Below are positions 14,249 through 20,786 of a stretch of DNA of 20,786 nt, piece by piece. The stretch spans positions 1-20,786 of the forward strand of contig NZ_JOII01000054.1 in the NCBI RefSeq assembly GCF_000719955.1, given 5' to 3'. The notes under the pieces are model-generated. The model made no database searches, had not been told where the DNA came from, and saw only the letters and a program-made list of their open reading frames with translations. A program made the position numbers and the translations under genes. Source of the DNA: Streptomyces albidoflavus (GTDB taxonomy: Bacteria; Actinomycetota; Actinomycetes; Streptomycetales; Streptomycetaceae). Numbering within the stretch: position 1 is the first letter of the stretch; each line of letters opens with the position of its first letter.

Positions 14249-17200
14249 ATGCGGACCAGTCATCGGACCCAGGCCGAGGAAGTGCTGGCGCGGGCGGTCG
14301 AGGAGGAGGTGCGGCGCTCCGGCGGCCGCACCGACGGACAGGTACTCCTCTCCCGGGCCCGCGGCGAGCTGGACGCCCTGCTGCGCACGGCCGACGAGGA
14401 GTACGCGGCGTACGAGGCGGCCGTCGCCGCCGCCGAGGCCGAGCGGCAGAGCTTCGGCCAGCGGTACGCGCGGGAGGGCGCGGGCACGCCGCTGCTGGTC
14501 GCCGGGGTCGCGGCGGCCGCCGCCTGCGCGGCGGACCTGGCCTTCGGCACCGGCGCGAGTACCGCGCTGGGCGCCGGGGCCGTGGTGGGCGTGGCCGGGG
14601 CGGCGGCGACCGTGGTGAAGGTGGGCGCCGTGCACTGGCCGGCCGCGCACCGGCAGGCGGGGGCCCTGGGCCAGCCGGGCGGGCCCGAGCAGTTGCGGCT
14701 GGCCTGGCTGACGGCGCTGGAGGTACGCGGGGTGCGGCCGTTCCTGGAGCGGCAGCGGACGCCCGCGGTGCCGGCGGCGCGGCGGGCGGCGCCGGCCCGT
14801 CGCCATGCCGGGCCGGTGCTGGGGCGGACCGACAAGAGCGCGCTGGCCAGGCGGCGTTCGGTGCTGCAGCGGTCGTTCGAGCGGCTGCCGTCGGAGGAGG
14901 GGCCGTTCGCGGGCCGCCGGGAGCTGATGGCGCGGATCACCCAGGAGGTGCGGGCGGCACGGGCGGCGACGGAGACCCGGCCGGTGGTGCTGGTGCTGCA
15001 CGGCGAGCCCGGCGCGGGCCGCACCACGCTGGCGGTGCGGGCCGCGCGGGAGCTGAAGGACCAGTTCCGGGGCGCGTGCGTGGTGGACCTGCGCGGCGGC
15101 GGGCAGAGCAGGACGGTGCCGCTGTCGACCCGGGAGGCGCTGCTGCACCTGCTCAACCGGCTGGGAGCGCCACGTGAGCAGTTGCTCCAGCGGGAGGGGA
15201 GCACGCCCGAGCAGCAGACGCGGCGCCTGGCCGAGCTGTACCAGCGGCATCTGACCGACATCCCCGTGATCGTGGTGCTGGACGACGCCTCCGACCCCGG
15301 GCAGGTGGCGGCGCTGGTGCCGGAACACTCCGACAGCCTGGTCCTGGTGACGGCCCGGGAGCCGATGGAGCTGCCCGAGGGGACGGCCGCGCGGGTGCGG
15401 CAGCTGCCGGTGACGGCGCTGGACGCGGCCGGTGCCGAGGAGGTGCTGCGGGCGGCGGCGGGCGAGGCGCCCGACCCGTACGACGCGCAGGCCACCGACC
15501 GGATCGTGGAGCTGTGCGGCGGGCTGCCGCTGGCGCTGCGGGTGGCGGGCTCGGCGCTGGCCGGGCGCACACCGCGCGAACTGGCCTCGGCGCTGGAGGC
15601 GTACGGCCCGGTGAGCCCCGTGGAGCGGGCCCTGTGGCTGCGCCACACCGATCAGGAGGAGGCGGCGCGCCGGCTGTTGCGGCGGCTGGCGCTGGCGGGG
15701 CGGGCCTCGCTGGGGGCGGCCGCGGCGGCGGCGCTGCTGGACACCGGCGAGCAGGAGGCGGAACGGCTCCTGGGCGTGCTGGCGGCGGCCGGGCTGATCG
15801 ACAGGGTGCGCGGCAGCCGGTACCGGCTGCACACCCTGGTCCGCGGCTTCGCCCGCGCCCGGCTGACCGACGAGGAGCCGGCGGCGGAGCGGACGGCCGC
15901 GCAGGAACGGCTGATCGTCAACTACGCGGAACTGGCCGAGCAGGTGATCGGCCTGGTCGACGGCAGGTCCTCGACGCGGGCCGACTCGGCGTTCCAGGCG
16001 GGGGCGATGGGCCCGCACGGCTTCAGCTCGCTGGAGTACGCGCTCAACTGGCTGGACCAGGAGTCGAGTTTCATCACCGCCGCGCTGCGCGACGCGGAGG
16101 GCGTCGACCAGGGAGCCGTCCGCAACCTCCTCGGCGCCCTGTGCGACTACTGCCTGCTCCGCGGCGACCTCTACCGCCTCGGCGAGCTGAACGACCTGGC
16201 CCGCGCCGTCGACCAGGGGCTCCTGGCCCGCTCGGTGCAGTGGCGCACCGGCATCGCGGAACGTCAGCTCGGCGAACTGGACAAGGCCCGCACCACGCTG
16301 ACCTCGGTGGTCGGCCTGTACTACGAGGCGCGCCACGAGCCCGGCGCCGCCCTCGCGCTCTGCTCGCTCGGCATCACCCTGCACCACCAGGGGAAACTGG
16401 CCGAGGCCGCCGAGAAGCTCCGCGAGGCGCTCGCGCTCCAGCAGCCCGGCGAACTGGCGGCCGACCGCGCCTGGACCCTGCACGCGCTGGGTGCCGTCGA
16501 ACGCGACCGCTCCCGCCTCACCGAGGCCGAGCGGCTGCTCGCCCAGGCGGACCGGCTGCACACCGCCAACTCCTCGCTGCACGGCCAGGCGTGGACCCGC
16601 TTCCAGCTCGGCCAGGTCCGGCTCCGCCAGGGCACCGTCGAGCGGGCCGAGGAGGAACTGCGCGCCGCGCTGGAGCTGTACGGCAGGACCGGCGACGTGC
16701 GCGGCCAGGCGTGGGCCCTCACCCAGCTGGGCCGCGCCCGGCTCCACCGGGACCAGGGCACCGAGGGCCCCGAGGCCGCCGAGGAACTGCGCGGCGCCCT
16801 CTCCCGCCACCGCGACAACGAGGACGCCCGCGGCGAGGCGTGGACCCGCTACTACCTCGGCCAGGCCCTGGAGGACTCCGGCGACCTGGCCACCGCCGTC
16901 CGCGAACTGGAGGGGGCCCGCACCATGTTCTCCCGGATGCGCGACGTGTACGGGCTGGCCTGCGCCCGGCACCATTCGGCACGCGTCACCCGCGACCTGC
17001 GGGCCGCGCAGACCGGCTCCCTGCGCAACAGCGGCTTCGCCCGGCAGCTGCTGGTCGACGCCCGGGCCGACTTCCGGCGCATCGGCGTCGCCCACGGCGA
17101 AGCCTGGACCTGCCTGGAACTGGCGGTCACCGACGCGGGCAACGGCCGCACCGGCCAGGCCCTCACCCTCGCCGAGGAGGCCACCGCCCTCTTCACCTCG

Positions 17201-17482
17201 TACGGCGACACCCGGGGCGAGGAGTGGTCCCGCTTCCTGACCGCCACCCTCCTCCCGTTCGCCGCCCCCGCCGGCCCGGAGTCCGGCGCCGCCCAGGCCC
17301 TCGCCCTCCTCGACGACCTGATCGCCTCCCCCTCCCCCGCCCGCGATGCCCGCCTCACCACCTGCCTCCCCGCCTTCCGCCTCCTCGTGGAGCGCGGCGT
17401 GGACCCGGCCGGGGAGTGGCCGGTGTGGGCACTGGGACTGGTGCCGGGGCGTCATGCGCGGGAGGTGATGGGCGTGGGGTGA
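14249..17482 (+). CDS. STAND/NB-ARC ATPase with C-terminal TPR repeats and N-terminal hydrophobic pair
   Basis: A 1077-residue signal-transduction ATPase. The N-terminus is a charged helix (~1-75) followed by two Ala/Gly-rich hydrophobic segments (~79-98, 105-126) that may anchor it in the membrane. The NB-ARC core starts at FAGRRELMARI (220-230). Its P-loop GEPGAGRTT (252-260) has Arg where Lys is canonical. Walker B is PVIVVLDDASD (339-349) and GLPLAL is at 425-430. A winged-helix-like part (~450-545) leads to TPR repeats from ~560, with a recurrent G(Q/E)AW signature near 778, 818, 861 and 950. There is no N-terminal SARP or HTH domain, unlike AfsR-type regulators. AAGGGGGA precedes the ATG by five bases. 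It may be a regulator or an NLR-like sensor; no effector domain is recognisable. Confidence 0.85.
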   Translation: MRTSHRTQAEEVLARAVEEEVRRSGGRTDGQVLLSRARGELDALLRTADEEYAAYEAAVAAAEAERQSFGQRYAREGAGTPLLVAGVAAAAACAADLAFGTGASTALGAGAVVGVAGAAATVVKVGAVHWPAAHRQAGALGQPGGPEQLRLAWLTALEVRGVRPFLERQRTPAVPAARRAAPARRHAGPVLGRTDKSALARRRSVLQRSFERLPSEEGPFAGRRELMARITQEVRAARAATETRPVVLVLHGEPGAGRTTLAVRAARELKDQFRGACVVDLRGGGQSRTVPLSTREALLHLLNRLGAPREQLLQREGSTPEQQTRRLAELYQRHLTDIPVIVVLDDASDPGQVAALVPEHSDSLVLVTAREPMELPEGTAARVRQLPVTALDAAGAEEVLRAAAGEAPDPYDAQATDRIVELCGGLPLALRVAGSALAGRTPRELASALEAYGPVSPVERALWLRHTDQEEAARRLLRRLALAGRASLGAAAAAALLDTGEQEAERLLGVLAAAGLIDRVRGSRYRLHTLVRGFARARLTDEEPAAERTAAQERLIVNYAELAEQVIGLVDGRSSTRADSAFQAGAMGPHGFSSLEYALNWLDQESSFITAALRDAEGVDQGAVRNLLGALCDYCLLRGDLYRLGELNDLARAVDQGLLARSVQWRTGIAERQLGELDKARTTLTSVVGLYYEARHEPGAALALCSLGITLHHQGKLAEAAEKLREALALQQPGELAADRAWTLHALGAVERDRSRLTEAERLLAQADRLHTANSSLHGQAWTRFQLGQVRLRQGTVERAEEELRAALELYGRTGDVRGQAWALTQLGRARLHRDQGTEGPEAAEELRGALSRHRDNEDARGEAWTRYYLGQALEDSGDLATAVRELEGARTMFSRMRDVYGLACARHHSARVTRDLRAAQTGSLRNSGFARQLLVDARADFRRIGVAHGEAWTCLELAVTDAGNGRTGQALTLAEEATALFTSYGDTRGEEWSRFLTATLLPFAAPAGPESGAAQALALLDDLIASPSPARDARLTTCLPAFRLLVERGVDPAGEWPVWALGLVPGRHAREVMGVG

Positions 17483-17542
17483 GGGGCCGCGCCCTACGCG
17501 TGCGGCCCCCGGGGGCGCCCCGGACGAAAACCGGGGTGCCCC
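17483..17542 (+). terminator. two tandem hairpins after the NB-ARC gene
   Basis: The first hairpin pairs GGGGCCGC (17483-17490) with GCGGCCCC (17502-17509). The second pairs 17512-17523 with 17531-17542, 12 bp with one G-T pair and a seven-base A-rich loop. Both lie between the NB-ARC stop and the next same-strand promoter, so the following gene is probably transcribed separately. Confidence 0.6.
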
Positions 17543-17559
17543 GGCCCCTCGCCCCCTCG

Positions 17560-17565
17560 CATACT
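17560..17565 (+). promoter_or_regulatory. candidate -10 box (CATACT) for a leaderless mRNA
   Basis: CATACT differs from TATACT by one base and ends six bases before the ATG at 17572, with no ribosome site between. No clear -35 is visible; that region is occupied by the second hairpin. Confidence 0.4.
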
Positions 17566-17571
17566 CACCGC

Positions 17572-18105
17572 ATGGACACCCCCACCGCCCGTTTCCGCGA
17601 CCCGCGCTCCACCGTGTACGACTTCCTCGACCTGGTGCTCGTGCACTGTCCGGGGTGTGCGGGCGCCGCGCGGGTGGTCCGGGTTCCCGGCGACGAGGGT
17701 CCGGGAGGACGGCGCCCCTTCGCGACGAGGCGGCTGGTCTGCGGGGGCTGCGGGGCTTCCCGGAAGTGCGACGGCACGCGGCTGACGTTCCCGCGCGGCG
17801 CCGCCGGCCCGGTGACCGACCCCTACTTCGGCAGGCCGCTGTGGCTCCGGGCCGAGACCCGGCACGGGACCTTGTGGGCGTACAACCTCGACCACCTCGA
17901 CCTGATCCGCCGGTTCGTCGCGGCCTCGCTGCGGGAGCGGGCGCCCTGGTACGACACGGGGCAGAAGATGACGCTGGTGGCCCGGCTGCCGGTCTGGGTC
18001 AAGCGGGCGGGGAACCGGGGCGAGGTGCTCCGGGCCCTCGACCGGATGCACGCGGGCGTGCCCGTGGAGCGCGCCGGAGCGCCCGTGCAGGCCGGGGGCG
18101 CGTAG
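17572..18105 (+). CDS. hypothetical protein with a two-CxxC zinc ribbon
   Basis: A 177-residue protein that I cannot name. Near the N-terminus CPGC and CGGC, about 30 residues apart, with a further Cys in SRKCDG, suggest a treble-clef or ribbon metal site. The second half, FGRPLWLRAETRHGTLWAYN then LDHLDLIRRFVAASLRERAP, looks like a conserved globular domain; similar hypothetical proteins pairing a zinc ribbon with this segment are known from diverse bacteria. No catalytic motif is visible. The frame is open far upstream, but that part overlaps the NB-ARC gene in another frame. The start at 17572 is supported by a -10-like box six bases before it. It converges with the small membrane-protein gene at 18206. 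Confidence 0.72.
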   Translation: MDTPTARFRDPRSTVYDFLDLVLVHCPGCAGAARVVRVPGDEGPGGRRPFATRRLVCGGCGASRKCDGTRLTFPRGAAGPVTDPYFGRPLWLRAETRHGTLWAYNLDHLDLIRRFVAASLRERAPWYDTGQKMTLVARLPVWVKRAGNRGEVLRALDRMHAGVPVERAGAPVQAGGA

Positions 18106-18148
18106 GGGCTCACCGGGGTGTGAAGAGGTACCCCGGGAACCCCGAAGA

Positions 18149-18178
18149 GCCCCGGCGCGCGGAGTGCGCGGCCGGGGC
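18149..18178. terminator. GC-rich hairpin between convergent genes
   Basis: GCCCCGGC (18149-18156) pairs perfectly with GCCGGGGC (18171-18178). GCGC (18157-18160) can pair with GCGC (18166-18169), with one bulged G. It lies between the zinc-ribbon gene and the convergent small membrane-protein gene. Confidence 0.55.
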
Positions 18179-18205
18179 GGTGCGGGCCCGCCGGACCCGG
18201 TGGGG

Positions 18206-18433
18206 CTACTTGCCGGCGGAGCCCTGGGCGGGGGTGCCGCCCGGAGCCGCCTCGGGCTCGGCGAAGTCGACCTTGCCCATGTGGCGGTTCATGGACTTCA
18301 TCAGGGCCCAGACGGCGAGGGCCATCACGGCGAACACGATGAACCCGAGGACACCCGGGGTCACCTTGTTCTCGTCCAGCTCCTTGGCGAGAGGAACGAG
18401 GTGCGTCATTGCCAGGTTTGCGCTAGCGCTCAT
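18206..18433 (-). CDS. small single-pass membrane protein downstream of mca
   Basis: A 75-residue protein with one hydrophobic helix (~27-45, VLGFIVFAVMALAVWALM), a basic juxtamembrane segment (KSMNRHMGK) and a Pro/Gly/Ala-rich tail. Proteins like this are regularly found next to mca in Streptomyces; the function is unknown. The ATG at 18433 lies one base after the mca stop (TGACATG), so re-initiation after mca is likely. An in-frame ATG at 18442 would overlap mca by eight bases and is equally possible. There is no strong Shine-Dalgarno sequence for either. Confidence 0.72.
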   Translation of the reverse strand: MSASANLAMTHLVPLAKELDENKVTPGVLGFIVFAVMALAVWALMKSMNRHMGKVDFAEPEAAPGGTPAQGSAGK

Positions 18434-18434
18434 G

Positions 18435-19316
18435 TCAGCCATTGTCGCGGATGCCCGCGAAGAGGTCGTCCTCGGGGAGGGACGTGGCGACGTGCGACTT
18501 GGCCAGCTCGTACTCCTCGGTGGGCCAGACCTCCTTCTGGAGCTCCATCGGGATGCGGAACCAGCCGCCGTCCGGGTCGATCTGGGTGGCGTGCGCGATC
18601 AGCGCCTTGTCGCGGATCTCGAAGAAGTCCGCGCAGGGCACGTGGGTGGTCAGCTCGCGCTCGACCCGCTCCATCTCGTGCCACCGCTCCAGCCACTCGC
18701 CGTACGGCGACTCCATGCCGCGGGCCAGCAGCGCCTCGTGCAGGGCGGTGGTCCGCGGCCGGTTGAAGCCCTGGTTGTAGTAGAGCTTCATCGGCTGGAA
18801 GACCTTGCCGAACTCGTCCTCCGGGAAGCGCTCCGGGTCCCCGGCACCCTCGAAGGCCACCATCGAGATCTTGTGGGTCATGATGTGGTCGGGGTGCGGG
18901 TAGCCGCCGTTCTCGTCGTAGGTCGTGATGACCTGCGGGCGGAACGCGCGGATCGACTTCACCAGCCGCCCGGCCGCCTCCTCGACGTCCTCCAGCGCGA
19001 AGCAGCCCTCGGGCAGCGGCGGCAGCGGGTCGCCCTCGGGCAGGCCGGAGTCGACGAAGCCGAGCCACTCCTGCCGCACGCCGAGGATCTGCCGGGCCTC
19101 CTCCATCTCCTTGGCCCGTACCTCGTGGATGTTCTCCTCGATGTAGGGGTCGCCCTTGAGCTTCGGGTTGAGGACGTCACCGCGCTCGCCCCCGGTGCAG
19201 GTCACGACCAGCACGTCCACCCCCTCGGACACATACTTCGCCATGGTCGCCGCGCCCTTGCTCGACTCGTCGTCGGGGTGGGCGTGCACGGCCATCAGTC
19301 GCAGCTGCTCTGTCAA
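18435..19316 (-). CDS. mca: mycothiol S-conjugate amidase
   Basis: A 293-residue zinc amidase of the MshB/Mca family. Mca cleaves mycothiol S-conjugates to a mercapturic acid and GlcN-Ins, a cytoplasmic detoxification step for electrophiles and antibiotics in actinobacteria. The zinc site is clear: AVHAHPDDE (9-17; His13, Asp16) and HPDH (141-144). TCTGGERGDVLNP and the TTYDENGGYPHPDH block are Mca-like, and the length suits Mca; paralogous MshB is a close alternative. The start is a TTG at 19316 with GAGGAA eight bases upstream; the first ATG, seven codons later, is too near the metal motif. It is divergent from the DUF4307 gene and likely co-transcribed with the small membrane protein. Confidence 0.93.
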   Translation of the reverse strand: MTEQLRLMAVHAHPDDESSKGAATMAKYVSEGVDVLVVTCTGGERGDVLNPKLKGDPYIEENIHEVRAKEMEEARQILGVRQEWLGFVDSGLPEGDPLPPLPEGCFALEDVEEAAGRLVKSIRAFRPQVITTYDENGGYPHPDHIMTHKISMVAFEGAGDPERFPEDEFGKVFQPMKLYYNQGFNRPRTTALHEALLARGMESPYGEWLERWHEMERVERELTTHVPCADFFEIRDKALIAHATQIDPDGGWFRIPMELQKEVWPTEEYELAKSHVATSLPEDDLFAGIRDNG

Positions 19317-19371
19317 GACTCGTTCCTCGTGAATACGGCGCCCTCGATGCGTCGGCGCGATGGTCGGCTTC

Positions 19372-19377
19372 TATAGT
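19372..19377 (+). promoter_or_regulatory. candidate -10 box (TATAGT) for the DUF4307 gene
   Basis: TATAGT is the best -10 match in the mca/DUF4307 divergent region. It would give a leader of about 48 bases before the ATG at 19432. No good -35 is seen at 16-19 bases upstream. Confidence 0.4.
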
Positions 19378-19431
19378 GACCGAACCGGACGGCGGAAAAT
19401 TCCGGTGGCCCCCAGCCCGAGAGGATTGATC

Positions 19432-19839
19432 ATGAGCGCGGTGCGCGAGGACCTTCCCGAGGGCCGATACGGACGGGCCCGGTCCGCCGACGAGCAGACG
19501 GACCGCCGGCTGAAGATCACCGGCGGCGTGCTGGGTGTGCTCTTCCTCGCCATGATCGTCTGGTTCGGCTGGTCGCACGTGACCGGGACCGCGATCAGCG
19601 GCGAGATGATCAAGTTCGACGTCTCCGCCGCCACCCAGGCCAAGGTGCACCTGGAGGTGCACAAGGACCGCGAGGGTTCCGGCTACTGCACCGTGCGGGC
19701 CCTGGCGGAGGACGGCAGCGAGGTCGGCCGCAAGGACGCCCTCTTCGACCAGGACGCGGCCCGCGTCGACAAGGTGATCTCGCTGCGGACCACCTCCCAG
19801 GCCACCGCCGTCGAGCTGGTCGGCTGCTCCCCCGCCTGA
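19432..19839 (+). CDS. DUF4307 domain-containing membrane protein
   Basis: A 135-residue protein with a charged N-terminus (LPEGRYGRARSADEQTDRR), one transmembrane helix (~28-50, LKITGGVLGVLFLAMIVWFG) and an extracytoplasmic beta-rich domain with Cys residues in GSGYCTVRAL and VELVGCSPA. This is the typical DUF4307 layout, an actinobacterial family of unknown function usually beside mca and greA. GAGAGGA lies six bases before the ATG at 19432. The two Cys in the external domain could form a disulfide. The gene is followed by greA after 202 bases with a separate promoter candidate. Confidence 0.9.
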   Translation: MSAVREDLPEGRYGRARSADEQTDRRLKITGGVLGVLFLAMIVWFGWSHVTGTAISGEMIKFDVSAATQAKVHLEVHKDREGSGYCTVRALAEDGSEVGRKDALFDQDAARVDKVISLRTTSQATAVELVGCSPA

Positions 19840-19956
19840 CCGGCCGGCCCGCCGCGCCGGTGACGGCGCCCACCCCGCCGAGCCGGGGAAACGGCTGCGA
19901 CCTGCGAAGACGCCGCACCCGCCAGATTCATCCTCCCCCTTTCTCGCCTGAATTGT

Positions 19957-19962
19957 TAGGCT
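19957..19962 (+). promoter_or_regulatory. candidate -10 box (TAGGCT) for greA
   Basis: TAGGCT is a common form of the Streptomyces vegetative -10 element. It lies in a locally A/T-rich patch and would give a leader of roughly 70 bases. A matching -35 was not found. Confidence 0.4.
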
Positions 19963-20041
19963 CGTGGTTTCGCCCACCCGGTACGGAACATCCTTCCGAG
20001 TAGGGCGATGCTTTGTATCCCAGTACCTACGAGGAGCACCT

Positions 20042-20539
20042 GTGACCCAGACCAGCGACAACGTCACCTGGCTGACCCAGGAGGCGTACAACCAGCTCAA
20101 GGCCGAGCTGGAGTACCTGTCTGGTCCCGCGCGCACCGAGATCTCCAAGAAGATCGAGGCGGCGCGTGAGGAGGGCGACCTGCGCGAGAACGGCGGGTAC
20201 CACGCGGCCAAGGAGGAGCAGGGCAAGCAGGAGCTCCGGGTGCGACAGCTGACCCAGCTCCTGGCCCAGGCGAAGGTGGGTGAGCCGCCCGCCGACGACG
20301 GCATCGTGGAGCCGGGCATGGTCGTCACGATCGCCTTCGACGGCGACCCTGACGACACGCTGACCTTCCTGATGGCCTCGCGCGAGTACGCCAGCGCGGA
20401 CATCGAGACCTACTCCCCGCAGTCGCCGCTGGGTACGGGCGTCAACGGGAAGAAGGTCGGTGACACGGCCGAGTACGAGCTGCCTAACGGCAAGCGGGCC
20501 TCGGTGAAGATTCTGGCCGCCAAGCCGTACTCGTCCTGA
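20042..20539 (+). CDS. greA: transcription elongation factor GreA
   Basis: A 165-residue GreA, which binds in the RNA polymerase secondary channel and stimulates cleavage of backtracked transcripts. The N-terminal coiled coil carries the acidic tip region EEGDLRENGGYHAAKEEQGK, with the DLRENxxYxAA signature. The C-terminal FKBP-like domain follows (~85-160), with SPLGTGVNGKKVGDTAEYELPNG as the family block. The start is a GTG at 20042, with GAGGAG five bases upstream. The in-frame ATG at 19964 would add 26 residues outside the family and lies across the promoter region. An intrinsic terminator follows. Confidence 0.97.
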   Translation: MTQTSDNVTWLTQEAYNQLKAELEYLSGPARTEISKKIEAAREEGDLRENGGYHAAKEEQGKQELRVRQLTQLLAQAKVGEPPADDGIVEPGMVVTIAFDGDPDDTLTFLMASREYASADIETYSPQSPLGTGVNGKKVGDTAEYELPNGKRASVKILAAKPYSS

Positions 20540-20786
20540 CCTTGCCCCCTACGGGGCTGGTCGGCCGCCACAGGCTGCACCCAGGTGCCCTCGGTTCCGG
20601 TTTGCCCCGGAGCCGGGGGTGCTTTTCGTTGTGCTGCGGCTGGGCCTCGGCTCTGCCTGCCCGCCTCTGACTCCGCGGGCCACCGACTGGCCTCAAGCGC
20701 CGGCCGGGCTGTAGGGGTTCGCGGTTCGTTCCCCGCGTGGGTCGGGCGGGGCCGGGCCGGGGTACCTCCTCACAAACTGCATGGTG
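20540..20786. other. right-end non-coding stretch
   Basis: Apart from the greA terminator, I see no supported gene in the last 247 bases. Short open frames on both strands have non-coding composition. Confidence 0.5.
20585..20627 (+). terminator. intrinsic terminator of greA
   Basis: The arm 20588-20600 pairs with 20607-20619 (13 bp with two G-T pairs) around a six-base loop and can extend about three more pairs. It is followed by TTTTCGTT, the best U-tract of any hairpin in the window. Confidence 0.78.

Noticed and set aside
13976..17455. A 1159-residue open frame antisense to the NB-ARC gene
   Set aside because: It is a GC-rich shadow. Its translation is Gly/Gln/Arg/Pro-rich with no domain, while the opposite strand encodes a complete NB-ARC-TPR protein.
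14249..17482. AfsR/SARP-type transcriptional activator
   Set aside because: The N-terminus lacks the OmpR-like winged-helix and BTAD domains; it is a hydrophobic, Ala-rich region instead.

Overview
The window looks like a Streptomyces (or close actinomycete) chromosome. It has very high GC with strong third-position G/C, GTG and TTG starts, a mycothiol S-conjugate amidase gene (mycothiol is an actinobacterial thiol), and small families typical of the group (DUF4307, DUF5133 and DUF6510 by recognition). No rRNA, tRNA, CRISPR array, transposase or integrase was found.

Layout. 1-4698 is ordinary housekeeping sequence: a hemolysin III/PAQR membrane protein (+), a small membrane protein (-), a Mut7-C RNase-domain protein (+) and a large DUF255 thioredoxin-domain protein (-). 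4971-9421 is a tightly packed four-gene + strand block with slightly lower GC. It encodes an NrtR-like Nudix/winged-helix regulator, a nucleoside-phosphorylase-fold (PNP/MTAN) protein with a helical tail, a 661-residue multi-pass membrane protein and a four-helix membrane protein. The first three genes abut or overlap, and the fourth follows after 27 bases. The PNP protein and the large membrane protein share an 18-residue Gly/Val/Asn-type motif at the places expected of an effector-sensor pair. This block is the best candidate for an uncharacterised conflict/immunity or NAD/nucleotide-signalling system.

9576-10652 holds three small proteins: a Cys/His-rich membrane-anchored protein, a 56-residue protein with a Lys/His tail, and a DUF6510 zinc-ribbon protein. 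The last is the distal gene of a - strand operon with a molybdopterin sulfite-oxidase-like protein and an FNR-type reductase (12045-10359), plausibly one redox module. 12173-13982 has an APH-fold kinase (-), a SRPBCC protein (+) and a DUF5133 protein (-). 14249-17482 is a large STAND/NB-ARC-TPR protein whose Walker A lysine is replaced by arginine. 17572-18105 is a zinc-ribbon protein of unknown role. 18206-20539 is a typical Streptomyces core cluster: small membrane protein and mca (-), then DUF4307 and greA (+), ending in a clear intrinsic terminator.

Convergent gene pairs are often separated by GC-rich hairpins, four of them strong. Several genes appear leaderless, with a -10-like hexamer 6-7 bases before the ATG.
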